Below, one piece after another: positions 35,721 to 49,779 of a stretch of DNA of 64,000 nt. The position numbers were made by a program, and so were the translations under genes. Origin of the DNA: Zerene cesonia (Eukaryota; Arthropoda; Insecta; Lepidoptera; Pieridae); assembly GCF_012273895.1 (NCBI RefSeq), contig NC_052129.1, positions 5,270,001 to 5,334,000 on the forward strand, written 5' to 3'. The notes under the pieces are model-generated. The model saw nothing but the letters and a program-made list of their open reading frames with translations, did not search any database and was not told where the DNA came from. Position 1 is the stretch's first letter, and every line of letters begins with the position of its first letter.

Positions 35721-36243
35721 GACTTTTTTTTAAAACACTGCGTCATTTCAAGTAAGTCAACAAGTCTTCAACGAATCTTATATAGGATAAAAAAATCGTA
35801 TAGATATAGGAAAATCTCTCTGTATTCTAACGAAAAAATACCTAATGAACGATGCGTTGAAGTAGAAAGAAATTGCTACGAATCGACAGCTGCTTTAAAG
35901 ATCGTAGGGGGGTGAGTTTATAAATATAAGCATTATATTTTTCTTTGTTTACATACATACATACTTAAACTAATTAAATTAATATTTTGGGCAACATTCC
36001 CACTATAAAAAGAAAAAAATTACAAAACGAGTAATTTCTTTTGAATTGAGTTTGTTAACAACTTACTCATTGAAATCTCTCTCTCAAAACGTAATTATTC
36101 AATTGCGTTATATCCCATACACAATTGTAAGTAATCGATATATATTTCAATCAAAAATCTCACGTAATGCATGTCATGCGATGATCTGGTTTCTCGTTGC
36201 GTGTTTAAATTAATCCCGTGGCCCTTCGAAACAACATATTAAA

Positions 36244-36451
36244 TCCTATTAATATTATAAATGCGAAAGTTTGTATGGATGTATGGATGTTTGGATGTTT
36301 GTTACTCTTTCACGCAAAAACTACTGAACCGATTGCAATGAAATTTGGTAAGCAGATAGCTGGACAACTGGAATAACATATAGGCAACTTTTTATCCCGA
36401 TATTCCTACGGGATACGGACTTACACGGGTGAAACCGCGGGGCGCAGCTAG
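36244..36451 (+). mobile_element. Helitron-like element, family A
   Basis: Starts TCCTATTAATATTATAAATG after A at 36243 and ends GGGGCGCAGCTAG at 36451 before T. CGGGTGAAACCG hairpin intact. Confidence 0.8.
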
Positions 36452-37720
36452 TCTGTATATAATAGTTACGAGAAAGTCAAGATCTTCCGGGTACAAGAAC
36501 ATATATTGTGGTTAAGGCTTTCACCTCAAAATGTTTTCTTGACGCATTATGTCATATTTTAAGTTTCGTGTTACATCAAGATTGTTTGACTTGGAGAGCA
36601 CTGGCCTGGATACGTAATGATGGTAGTTAAAATTATATCCGTTTCTTTAAGGCAGTTAGTTATAATAAAAACTTATTAAAATTCTATAAAAAATAATAAC
36701 TAATAAACAAATTAAAATTGGTACTTACTGTAAATAAAACGTAATGAATATCACAAACAACTTTACATTTCTTTGTAACTAAAACTTTTTAGTCATTTGC
36801 GCGTTTGAAAAAAAAAATTCTCCCGCACTAATTCAAACTGAGAATTTTCATGGAATCACTAGTCTATGAAATTTCAAAATTCGAACGCGAGAAAGTGTTA
36901 ACGGTCGATTTCTCTGTCGTCGTAACATCGACTGCGCATGAGTCGGTCACAGGTTGCAACACCCTACTGCGTCTGCGCCATTATATTATGTATAATGCAT
37001 AGAGATGATTATGTATTGTTTTCATTAGAGAAAAACCTACAAGATCTAGTCAGACTTGTCTATGACAAAAAATTCTGTTCATTGGCATCAGTTATTATTA
37101 ATTATTACATTGTGAGATATCTATTTAGCGTGTTTTCTGTCATTCAGGCAATACATAAGAATATTCAAACAAAGAATTAAAATATCAAAATAATTATTAA
37201 ACTTCGTTAACCATTTACGATTAAATTGCAATTTAAAACAGCCGACCTCTTTTTTAGATAGTGTGTTTTACAACCCTTTCATTTGATTCTCAACCTGAGT
37301 AGGTAGTTGTGAAAAAATATTTTCTCTTGCATTTTGAGGTGGCCGCCATGCCACTATTTACCCATTTTCAAACGTTACAAAGAAACTCCGAACTGGCTTT
37401 CAAACGAAAAAAATCTATCAAAGCTGGCCTATCCGATTGCGAGCTACAATGCAAGACATATACACAGACAGACAGCGAAATATAACACGTATAAAAATAT
37501 AACACAATATAAAATATAACACATCTTAGAAAGTTGTAAACGTATTTTTAACGACATAAAGCTCGAGATTTTTTTTGAATATTGTTTTTAATCATGTTAT
37601 ATACTCAACACTCAAGTAAAGGTACGACAGAAAACATTTAAAAGATATCTCTTATTAAATACGTCACTAAACCTTTTAACCGCTGCACCAATTGGTCATC
37701 TTGCTAAATAATAATTTAAA

Positions 37721-38127
37721 GAATGCATATATGTATTGTTATTATTAGAAAGAAAGAATAAAATATGTAAATATCATCATCATCAGACCATATATGTTCC
37801 CACTGCTGGGACACTGGCCTGTTATAATGGTTTAGGCCATAATCCTCCACGCTGTCCAAGTGCGGGTTGGCAGATGTCACATGTCGTCGAACTTTTGATT
37901 CTTGGACATGCCGGTTTCCTCACAATGTTTTCCTTCACCGTTTAAGCAGTGGTGATGTTACACATGCGCAGATAAATTGAAAAATCAATTTATTTCCTAC
38001 ACGCTCGCCTGGTCTCGAACCCCGACTTGTCGATTTTAATTCCGAGGTCCTCACCACTGAGCAACCGCTGCTTTTGAATACATATACGTCTTGTTATTAT
38101 TCGAAAGAAAGAAAAAAAATATGTATG
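37721..38127. repeat. ~52-bp imperfect direct repeats flanking a SINE
   Basis: 37721-37772 and 38076-38127 are similar (about 88%, one indel), sharing TTGTTATTATT and GAAAGAAAGAA. They bracket the SINE exactly. Confidence 0.75.
37773..38075 (-). mobile_element. SINE family H, near full length
   Basis: On the minus strand: tRNA-like head with A-box-like GGTTGCTCAGTGGTGAG and B-box-like GGTTCGAGACC, then body and a TGATGATGATGA tail. Confidence 0.75.
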
Positions 38128-38383
38128 TAGTCAAACTGTAGTACGTGAAGATGGTTTGATATCTTTTATCCTGTAATCGCATCCTGCTCGTTTCATATTG
38201 CAGTGAATTTTAGCGAAACATCCGCTACTCGGTGATACTTATCTGTATTTATATTACGCTTATCATCATTGTCATAATTCTATTATCCCACTGCAGAGAC
38301 AGCCTCAAGATTATTCCTGAAAAACCCACAAGCGTTTTGGCCATTTGGTTGGCCAAACAATCCACTACACCGGTCAGGTATAT

Positions 38384-38700
38384 TTTTTTTTTATGTTATT
38401 GCATGCAACTGAGCTGGTGGTTCGCCTGATGGTAAACGATCACCACCGCCCATGAACATTCGCAGATGCTTAGACCTCTGAGAATGCGCTGCCCGCTTTT
38501 AAGGGATGAGGGATAAGGAAAGGATTGATGAATGGAAAGAAGGAATGGACTGGAAAGGGCTAGGAGAAGAAAATAGGCCTCCGGCTCCGCCACTCACCGT
38601 ACGAAACACAATAGCAAACTATTATTTCACGCCGGTCTTCTGTGGGGGTGTGGTACTTCCCCGGTGAGAGCTGGCCCAATTCGTGCCGAAGCGTGCTCGA
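38384..38700 (-). mobile_element. Retroposon family G, cut by a gap
   Basis: Starts with a T run (minus-strand poly(A)), then AACTGAGCTGGTGGTTCGCC and on to GAAGCGTGCTCGA at the gap edge. The distal end is lost in N. Confidence 0.75.
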
Positions 38701-39700
38701 NNNNNNNNNNNNNNNNNNNNNNNNNNNNNNNNNNNNNNNNNNNNNNNNNNNNNNNNNNNNNNNNNNNNNNNNNNNNNNNNNNNNNNNNNNNNNNNNNNNN
38801 NNNNNNNNNNNNNNNNNNNNNNNNNNNNNNNNNNNNNNNNNNNNNNNNNNNNNNNNNNNNNNNNNNNNNNNNNNNNNNNNNNNNNNNNNNNNNNNNNNNN
38901 NNNNNNNNNNNNNNNNNNNNNNNNNNNNNNNNNNNNNNNNNNNNNNNNNNNNNNNNNNNNNNNNNNNNNNNNNNNNNNNNNNNNNNNNNNNNNNNNNNNN
39001 NNNNNNNNNNNNNNNNNNNNNNNNNNNNNNNNNNNNNNNNNNNNNNNNNNNNNNNNNNNNNNNNNNNNNNNNNNNNNNNNNNNNNNNNNNNNNNNNNNNN
39101 NNNNNNNNNNNNNNNNNNNNNNNNNNNNNNNNNNNNNNNNNNNNNNNNNNNNNNNNNNNNNNNNNNNNNNNNNNNNNNNNNNNNNNNNNNNNNNNNNNNN
39201 NNNNNNNNNNNNNNNNNNNNNNNNNNNNNNNNNNNNNNNNNNNNNNNNNNNNNNNNNNNNNNNNNNNNNNNNNNNNNNNNNNNNNNNNNNNNNNNNNNNN
39301 NNNNNNNNNNNNNNNNNNNNNNNNNNNNNNNNNNNNNNNNNNNNNNNNNNNNNNNNNNNNNNNNNNNNNNNNNNNNNNNNNNNNNNNNNNNNNNNNNNNN
39401 NNNNNNNNNNNNNNNNNNNNNNNNNNNNNNNNNNNNNNNNNNNNNNNNNNNNNNNNNNNNNNNNNNNNNNNNNNNNNNNNNNNNNNNNNNNNNNNNNNNN
39501 NNNNNNNNNNNNNNNNNNNNNNNNNNNNNNNNNNNNNNNNNNNNNNNNNNNNNNNNNNNNNNNNNNNNNNNNNNNNNNNNNNNNNNNNNNNNNNNNNNNN
39601 NNNNNNNNNNNNNNNNNNNNNNNNNNNNNNNNNNNNNNNNNNNNNNNNNNNNNNNNNNNNNNNNNNNNNNNNNNNNNNNNNNNNNNNNNNNNNNNNNNNN
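38701..39700. other. Assembly gap (1000 N)
   Basis: The left edge lies inside a family G copy. ORFs spanning the gap are artefacts. Confidence 1.
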
Positions 39701-41374
39701 GAAACGCTGACTCAAGGCACAAAGAGGGGGTGCTTGACTCAAGATGGATTCCGGATATTGTTACGAAACAAATAATAACTATAATTAAAATGGTCGGGGT
39801 CAAATTCTGCACATTGAAGATATGTAGATTTTTGGGGGGCGTTTTATTGTCGATACTGAAGTTAAAAATGCAATTTAATAAAAATTTGTCTGTCTGTCTG
39901 TCTGTATCTCGAATCACACAAACTACTGAACGGATTTTGATGAAACTTCGTGTGATTATAATAAACATATACAAAAATTTAATAAACACCTAGATAATCA
40001 ATATAGAATTACCGTGTCACAGTGTAAGTTGCCATATTCCTGGGAAATGTAAAACGGCTGGAACGATTATTATGAACCAATTCTCCAAATCAAGTGTTAA
40101 TATCTTTATTTCTGTTCGTCTTTTATTAGAAAATACATGAGGTAAGAATATTTGTAGTCCAAGGAAACAAAGTCGCGGTCCAGCTGACCGCTGGCCGTTT
40201 ATAAAAATAAAAGAAATATAAAAATACCCTGCTTAGTATAACAAAATCATGTAAAACAGTTAGCTACGACAATGACTTGAATTTATTGAAAAAAAAAAAA
40301 CTTTTAATGCATGAAACCCATAAAACTACTATTTCAGGCATCAAATAACTTGTTACAACTTTACAATTTTAATGTAATTGATTTATTCAAAACCAAAATT
40401 AGTTACGTAATTATTTGCAACTTTAATAATAGTTATGACAACCAATGTATAAAACGTAATAATACATGAGAGCGCGTTCCCACTACGTCGTGACAATTAT
40501 TTTATCGTTGGACGACTGTCGTCTCTAGTGGTGCCTATTGAAAGGTGACGAAATTTACTAATGCCTATGGTTGCATCGCTTGGGGTCGGCTGTTGATTTG
40601 GGTCGCAACAATACACATAATATTATGTCGGCACGTTATATTATGTATTTTTTTCGCAATTATTACAAAGTAGGCCTACAAACGTAAAACTCTCAAAGTA
40701 GCAAACTGTAGGTTTAACAAACTATGGAAATTATATTTTATAACAATTCCCCACAAATTTATTAAAAATAAGTGTCGTAGAGAGGATTTATTAATGGATC
40801 CTTAACTTGGGGATATATTATCAAACATACATCGATTAAAAAAAATTATCCTAATTATATTACTAGCACACCGACTTTTATTTGTAGGTGCTATTTTTGT
40901 AGTTTATTTAGTCGGTTGTAAGTAGGTTAAATAACAATTAATCTTCTAATGAATGATTATCGTATTATTGTTATGTCATTCCATAATATACGATAAAAAT
41001 AGTTTAATGTCTTCATTATAGTACTAGCTGGGTATGTATCATGATGCGTGTCAAAGAATGGTATACGGGCACAGCTATAAGCATAGATTATACACATATA
41101 ATATACTGGCTATAATCACCATAATTGATGATACCGACTTCCGCCATCTATCGGACTCCTTTATAAAATTAATTATAAATTCTTCATGTTTAACTTTTAA
41201 AATTGAAATGTGATTTTTTGGAGACTTATATTATGCAGTTCAAAAATATTATAAAATAATATACATTTAATTAATATATAACTCGGTATTTGTCTATGGT
41301 TCCAATTTTTATAAGGTGGCAACCCAAGATCGACGTGGTAAAAAAAACATGCGTAATGTCTATTCGCCAGCAAA
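39701..41374. other. Upstream region of KDM7; no other gene recognised
   Basis: A degenerate Helitron-like piece at about 39840-39990 has a (GTCT)n run and CTACTGAACGGATTTTGATG. The rest is AT-rich. The KDM7 promoter and 5' UTR must lie at the right end, but I see no clear TATA box or initiator. Confidence 0.5.
41349..41374 (+). promoter_or_regulatory. Upstream ATGs in the KDM7 leader
   Basis: ATGs at 41349 and 41356 precede the chosen start (41375, context CAAAATGG) in the other two frames, and both overlap the true start. The 41375 start is preferred because it gives MASS..YC directly before the PHD finger, as in vertebrate PHF8. Confidence 0.5.
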
Positions 41375-44300
41375 ATGGCGTCATCGAAGGAAACTTATTG
41401 TTTGTGTGGTCAACCTTATAATATCGGGCAATTTATGATAGAATGTGACTGCTGCCGTGAGTGGTTCCATGGAAGGTAAATCCAAATATATATAAATCTT
41501 ATTCAAGAAACAACATTGTGTGTGAAGAAAAAATAAATCAATTTGACATCGTTTTGCGGTTCGGCCATCATGTTGTGAATTAATGTTTTATTAAATTTTT
41601 CTATACTTGAAGTGATTACAAAGTGTATTTAGTGAGTTTTAATCTATATTTATGAATTTGTGCTAATTTCTGGCGGTAATGGTCTCGGATATTGCGTTAT
41701 ATTATTTGTTTACTGTTATGGTCACCATGGGACCAGAAAGTGCGTCTTGCAGCTCTCTTTGTGTACACTCTATTAAATTATTCTTAGTGGTTTTCATACA
41801 TTTAGTATCGTTAACTATAAAAAATAGAGGGCATTTGTATAATTGTAGTATCTAATATTTCTCAATAAAATTGCCTCGTAATTGAATTTTATAGTGTACC
41901 AATCTATTTGTTTTCAGTTGTGTCGATGTTAAAATTTATCATTCAGACGATATTGATAAATACCACTGTCCAAAATGTGCACAAACCTACGGAACTTCAG
42001 TATGTAAGTAAACCCCACATGTCAATGTTTTGAATGTTTGTTTATTATTATGCAATATTATTTAACAATATCCTGTTTCGGAATTGAAATGTTTTTATAT
42101 ATTTTAAGTATTTAAAATTGGATGAATCAATTGTTCATTTTTGAATTGTATTATATTTTTTGTGTTTAATTGTTGTGTATTATATATTGATGAAATAGTG
42201 TGATTATCAATATCCATAGTAATAGCTTCAATCTAAATTTTCTCTTCTTACCACCCCACACATATCATATGTAAATACTTACTAATTTATATTTGTAGTA
42301 AAAATTCCTACAAACAATCACCGTGCGGATCGTTACGAAATTGGTGCGGAGACAAGGCCGTCACAAGCAGGCACACCAGCATGGGTGAGGGCACTGGCTG
42401 CTCGACCCATGCGACCAACGCAGGCTGCGTTACAGAGGATGAGGGCGGATCAGTTTACAGAGGAATTTGTGCAGGATAATGGTTTGTTTGGGTGTATTAG
42501 TTTAGCAGAATGGAAAGTCTAGTTTATTTTATTAATAAGGATATTTTATGTCTTTAAATTAACATAAGCTACATTGGTTACTCTTCCATTTATTTAATTA
42601 GCTTTGTTTTATTACTTAGTACTTTTCTTTAATTATTTGCTACCTTAGGTTGATTCTTATAGGGTTTGTAGGGCTTCTCTTGGTATATCTGAAAAAGATT
42701 TACCTTTTCTTATTTTGAAAATATGTTTAACTAAACAATGTACTTTCAGGATTTACACGGCCAATAATTTTCCATAGTACAGATGGATTGGACATGAAAG
42801 TACCGAATTCTGCTACATTCAATGTCAGATCGGTTTTGAGATTCTGTGGAGCACAATTGGAGGTTTGTTGAAGAACACATTTTTAGTGATATAATCAAGT
42901 TGTTTAAAAAAACCTTTTTTCAGGATTTGAGAATGATGTTTGATTCATTTCTGTTAACTGATATTTATTGAATTTCTAAAGTCAAATGTTTGTTTTTACT
43001 ATTTTAGATTTTTAATATAGACCAAATATAAAAACAAAAATGTTATCTTACTTGTTATATTCTTTATTTAAAAATAGAAATAGTCTTCTCATGTATGTTA
43101 GATAGACTTTTAGTGACATTTAGAAATTAATGACTTTAAAATTCAATGAATTCTTGGATAATCGAGTATAAAATGATAAATTTAATTTAAAAAATATGAT
43201 GATGAAGATAAAAGTGTGTTACTTTTATCTTCATCATCATCAGCCCATATATGTTCCCACTGCTGGGACACAGGCCTCCTATGAGAATTAAGGCCATAAT
43301 CCACCACGCTGGGCAAGTGCGGGTTGGCAAATGTCGTCGAACTTTTGATTCTTGGACATGCCGGTTTCCTCACAATGTTTTCCTTCACCGTTTTAAACAG
43401 TGGAGATGTTATTGACATGTGCAGATAGAAAAATCAATTTATTTTCTGCATGCTCGCCTGGTCTCAAACCCTGACTTATCGACTTTGAAGTCCGAAGTTC
43501 TCACCACTGAGCCACCACTGCTTTTATTACTTTTATCTTTGTTTAACCAAATTTTTATTAAATTTAGTTCTCAAATTTCAGGTAGAAGTGATAGATGTAA
43601 GAAAACAGACTACGCTAAGAATGCCGTTGGGTGATTTTGTGGAATATTTTGAAACACCACCAGAGCATAGAGATGAAAAAGTTTTAAATGTGCTAAGTTT
43701 GGAGTTTAGTGATACACCGTGAGTGGCTTTTTAATATATTTATTGAATTATGGAAAGATATAGGAGTTACAATATTCCATATGAGAGTCTTTATTGTCGC
43801 CTAATCCATTAACACGTTTCCAGTATGGCCGCACTAGTAGAGCCCCCGGGGTTGGCTCGCCGTCTCGACTGGGCGGAGCGCGTGTGGGCCGGCGGGTCGT
43901 CGCTGGAGACGCGAGCGAGGCCAGCTGTGCAACGCTACTGTCTGATGTCCGCGGGGGGCTCCTACACTGATTTCCATGTGGACTTTGGCGGTACAACTGT
44001 GTGGTATCATGTGCTGCATGGACGGAAGGTGGGTTGCTCTATATGTAAAAATCTACCATCACTATACAGTATAAAACAAAGTCTCTTTCTCTGTCCCTAT
44101 GCATTCTTAAAACTTTAAAACTACGCAATGGGTTTTTTTTAATAGATAGAGCGATTCAAGAGGAAGGTTTGTATGTAAAATAATATCTATTAAACTACTC
44201 CGAATTTTACACGTGCGAAGCCGCGGGTAAAAGCTAGTATATTATATATATAATTTTAAATGTAGGATAACACAATCAGACAAATTGTATGTTATTTTTA

Positions 44301-47300
44301 ATCTGAAATATATATTACTTTTCAGATATTCTATTTAATACCGCCGACATCGACAAACTTGGCATTGTACCAACAATGGAGTGCGGCTAACAATCAAACT
44401 GAGAGATTCTTTGGTGATATGGTAATTTTATTTCACACTATAAACCCGTAACATCACTTGTGTACTAAAAATAATTCTACAAAATCATATGCAGGCGATA
44501 TATGTTTTTTTTATAATGTTTCTAGGTGGAATGGTATGGCACAGCAGAAGTGTGTCCTGGGGAGAGCCTATTCATCCCCTCCGGCTGGATACACGCAGTG
44601 TACACTCCCGCGGATTCGCTTGTGTTCGGTGGCAATTTGCTGCATTCGTATGCTATTGAAATGCAGTTGCAGTGAGTACTTACTATGTATACTACATATA
44701 TTTTATTAAACCTTGTTTTTTTTCTTTTTATCGCATTTAATTTAACATTAAGCATTAAAAATGAAATTAAAAATTTTCATTACGTTATTAATTGCAGAAT
44801 ATATGAAATAGAAAGTCGCGTGGAGACACCAATGATGTTCAGATATCCGTTGTTCGAAGCGATGCACTGGTACGCGGGTGCGCATCTATTGGCCATGCTG
44901 AGGCGGCATAACGAAGAAACACAGGTGAGCTAGATTGTGTTAAACTTTAATGTTGAAATAATAATCGTACTTATATTTGGGACATGTTTTTGTACCATAT
45001 TTCCGTTAATTCGAATTTATTTCTTTATTATTAGAATACACAATCACACAAATACAGAACAGATTATTACGTATCCCTCAGCGAAAAAAAGCCTTCAAAT
45101 GGATGGACCGAAAGGAATGATTTTTCATTTTAAAGACAGCTTCCTTGCAATGTTCTTATGTTTGGTGAAATGTCAGATTGAATATTTATTTCCAACTCAA
45201 TATGGGTATTAAATTAAAAGACTTTGACTAGTAGAATACTATAAACAATGTCAAAATTTCAAATTCTACTATTTAAATTTGAAATTTTGACCTCATATTC
45301 GGAAATTTTTTTAATTAGTCTTCAAACACGCTTCCAAGCTACAGTTACTTCGAACTGCTCTAAATTATTATATGTTTCCGTTTCTAGGATGAAGATTTTA
45401 CGCTAAGCGAAACCTGCTTACCGCCAGCGCAGCAGGATTTACCTCCGCTACTGTTGCGAGGCATTAAAATATTGGCGAATGCGCTTAAAGAGTGGCACGC
45501 ATTGAAAAGTGTAAGTAGATAATAATAATACACAAAACATATACTATGTATAATGTCCAATCGAAATATACGCTAGTTTCCTAAACACAGTTTGCAGTTT
45601 TGCCATATCTTCATGGAATAACAGGGGCCATATATCACTAGATAGTATGGAACAGAGTAGTATAAAACTATTGCGTAGAATTAACGATTTAAGCATATTA
45701 AATCCTTAAAACTACACAACGGATTTAAATGGGTTTTTTTAAGTAGACAGACAGAGTGATTTAACAGGAAATTTTATATGTATAATAACATTTATTAAAC
45801 TTCAAATTAAAGCGTGCGTAGCCGCGGGCAAAAGTTAGTATACACAGATGGCGTCCTATCCTATCCTACTAATCCTACTTACGTATTATTCTACTAGTCC
45901 TAATAATATTATAAATCCGAAAGTTTGTAAGGATGTGTGTGTTTGTTGCTCTTTCACGCAAAAACTACTACTACGCAGACAGCTGGACAACTGGAATAAC
46001 ATACGCAAAATTTTATCCCTATATTCCTACGGGATACGGACATACGGAACCGTGAACCGCAACTAGTAGCAAATAATCCAGTCCTCCAAACAAAACTGTT
46101 AAATTTATGGGGTATACTTATTTTTTATTAGACTGACACATCAAAACGAGACAACGTACCGAAATGCCTCAATTCGGGACAACTGGTGCGCGAGCTGTGC
46201 AAGGAACTGCGCATATTGGAGAAGCGTAGCGGCACTAATAAGGATAAAGTGAGATAATTGCTACAGTAATTATGATAATTGAGCCATTAGTAACATCCTT
46301 GAGTGATGATATCTGATGAACTTTGATTTATACACTTGGAACATTATATACTATTTGAATTATAAAATATCAGTTTTTTGTACTCTTTGAAGTTTTTTTT
46401 TTACATGCTACTCTTTCACGCCGATCTTCTGTGGTGGTGTGGTACCTAGCCTGATGCAAGCTGGCCCAATTTATACCAAAGCTTGATCAAAACCAACACT
46501 AAAAACAACTCATTTAAAATTTAAGCATATATTAATTTTCTTTTATTTATTTTCAGGATACTAAAGTGAAAAATCATTCGCCCACAAAGTCTAATAATAA
46601 AAAACAGACATCGACCCAAAAGAAATCGCTCAAGCTCACGCTACCAAAACCTATAATGCACATGACGCCAAATTCACAAAACGGTGAATTTGTAGAAGAG
46701 AAAATATACGCAGATAAATATTATGTAGATAATAAAGAAGTAGCATATGCAGATAGATATGCCACTGATATGAAATATGTCAATGATGTCAAATATGTTG
46801 GCAACGATGTCAAATTTGTTACCAATGATGTCAAGTATGTCAACAATAATGCCAAGTTTGTCAGTAATGACGTCAAATTTGCCAATAGTAATATCAAGTT
46901 TGTGAATAGTGACGTGAAATTTGTGAACACTGAAGTTAAATATGTGACCGCTTTGCCAGAAGCCAAGTATATAGTTGACAAGGAGGTGCTGCCGGAGAAG
47001 TATACATATCAGAATTATGAGGTTGCATACCAAGATGGAAACGGCTTTGTTGAACGGCATGAAAAGAAAAATTTAAAGGTCAAAATTAAGTAAGTTGTCT
47101 TTAATTATAGTTCTATATATTGTTGCATCATACAATAGCAATGAGCTTATGGTTGTTTATTTTAAAAGAAAAACATCTGAAGTTCATGTTTTGAAGTTTA
47201 AATAAAATATACTGAAATAAAACATAATTATTTGTGATTTTTGTAACATTTGTTTCAAATTAAAGATATATAATAAATTTTTTGACTTGTTACATTTTAT

Positions 47301-49712
47301 AAAACTTTAAACAAAAGCAAGTTAACAAGCAATTGATTGCATAAGAAAATAATTTTAATTTTGTTAGGTTTTTGGTGTCATATACCTAAATATTCTTTTT
47401 TTTTTCAAATATTTTATAATTGAATATCAAATTCCAGCAACTCACCATCATCGTCCCGCGAGGAGCCACCACCGTACAGCCTTCCGGAACATTCTATACT
47501 CAAATCGCATTTAATCAGGTCGGATAGGACGTTAAAGCCCATACAACAATGGACGATATCCAAAAAAGATATTGGGGATTATCACGAAGAAGTGTTGTAC
47601 ACTAATGAGAATCTACAGGCGAACGTGAGGTTGGAGGGGCAGGAGATTAGTTACGGACCTGGTAAGGATTTGTGATTATTGTAACGAATTACTTGTTAAC
47701 CTGGTGTCTTATATTGTACTTTAAATAGTATAGGAAAGTGCAAACCTTCACATACTGAACATTGACTGTCTACATAGTTGCTAACTTATAATTGCTTCAA
47801 ACAATTTTTTTTCAATAATTATAAAATATAATATTTACTTGCTATACCTTACCAATATCCCTTTGTTAATAGTCAGGTACATTGTAAATTGTAATTAGCT
47901 TGTAATTGTCTTTGTTGTAAAATTTAAATTAATCGTCCGAATATTTTGAAGGTATGTACTCAGCGGAAGATATACAACATGACTACCAATACTCAGAAAC
48001 GGCTAAGCCGGGCTCGTACCAGCAGTACGGCATACAGCCGGCCACGGAAATTGCGTACGAACCGTATCAGAGGTATACGGACGTCGTGCAAACGCATCAA
48101 GTGAGTTTTTTTTATTATCATGCAAATAATTGGTGATAACAGCTAGGGTCGAAGCTTAGTCAAACAAAGGGCAAAAAGAAAACAAAATTTCCAGGGTGAT
48201 GAAATTAAAGACGACTTGTTGATTTGAAAACACAAATCCCTTATTATATAAAATGTCATTTTATAAATGAGAAAGTAACTTTGTCTGTTTGTCTCTCTAT
48301 CTTCTCGCATTAACCACCGTACTACTATTTAATATTGAAAACAACTTATATTATTATCTCCAATACAATATATGCTCTCAGCGTCAGTTAAAATAATAAT
48401 AAAACACAAATGAAATATCGAACTTTTCCAGAACCCCACGTACAGCACGTCCGGCACACAAGCGCAGAACGGCGTGTACGCACACGCTCACGCGCACACG
48501 CACGCGCCGGCGCACGCGCACAACCAGCTGCCGTCGTACGACGCGGCAATCGCGCACCAGTACAGTACTAGTAATTATGTGAGTATAATCTAAAATTATA
48601 TTACAAAGAGAAAACATTTGTGTTTTGTAACACGCTTTTATTACCTTCATCTGTACATTTGCATGTTTGTATTTAAATGACTCTGTAGATTCCATTTGGA
48701 ACCACTTTAAATGGTCAGATTTCTTTTAAATTTTGTACACTTTTCAAGTATTATCGGTATCATAATGTAATAAGCGTATCTTTTTTTATCCGGTTAAAGG
48801 TCGGCAGGATTAAATAATTCCGTACGTATACTCTGAATAAAAGCAGTAATTTATTCGATTCAATAATTTAAACGTGTTTTGTTTAACTATATTTATTTAG
48901 TTACCGACTGACCCGGCAACGCTGTTTTGCCTTACTATTATCATTTAGGGTATGAAAAATAGATGTTGGCCGATTCAAAATTTCGTGTGAATCGTTTCAG
49001 CCATTTCGGAGGAGCATGGTAAGTAACATTGTGACACGAGAATTTTACATATATAGAGGTTATTTTATTGAGCAAAAAAGAATATTCGCTATTTATACAT
49101 CACGCAGGTGATAGAAGAGCAGAAGCCGACAGAGACAACGCCAGCGACGCCGGTGCGGCGCTCGGAGAGAGCGGTGCGGCGGAGGATGTCCAACACGTAC
49201 GAGTACGAGGATGGCGACTTGTATGTCGACGAGCCGGCGCCGGCCCGGCGGCGGCCGGCGAAGCATAGACACAACCATAGACAACACACTGGTGCGTTGC
49301 CATAGACACGATGCTATAGTTACTAGGAAAATGGTCATATGTGAGATAAACAATTTGGTGATACTTTGATAGAAAACGCGTTTTGGGGGAAAAGTACGGC
49401 CGATATCAGTTGGTCGAGATTGCTAATTAAATATGTATTTAACATTGTTAGGTGAATTGACCTTCAGATATAGAAGGAGCTCCCATGTTAAGTGTCCATA
49501 AATAACTTAAAATGCTTGCTTGTACAACACAAACCAAGAATTACGAAACGTATGTTTTGAAATAATTAATTTATATTTTCGTAATGTTTCAGCGTCAAAC
49601 AGCGCAGGCGCATACAGATCGCGGCCGGCGCCTGCAAACGGCATCGAATCTCTCATACAGGCCTCCGTTCTCGCTGAGGAGGAGCAACCCGTCACCGAGA
49701 CGTGAGTTTCTT

Positions 49713-49779
<67 letters not shown>

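Noticed and set aside
37334..37519. 61-codon ORF near a small CG-containing patch
   Set aside because: No domain, no splice context and ordinary composition; likely chance.
46674..47060. Two long antisense ORFs (128 and 86 codons) over KDM7 exon 12, one with repeated LTNL/LTSL
   Set aside because: They arise because the 21-bp repeat is a multiple of three and its complement lacks stops. The sense frame has splice sites and family homology on both sides.
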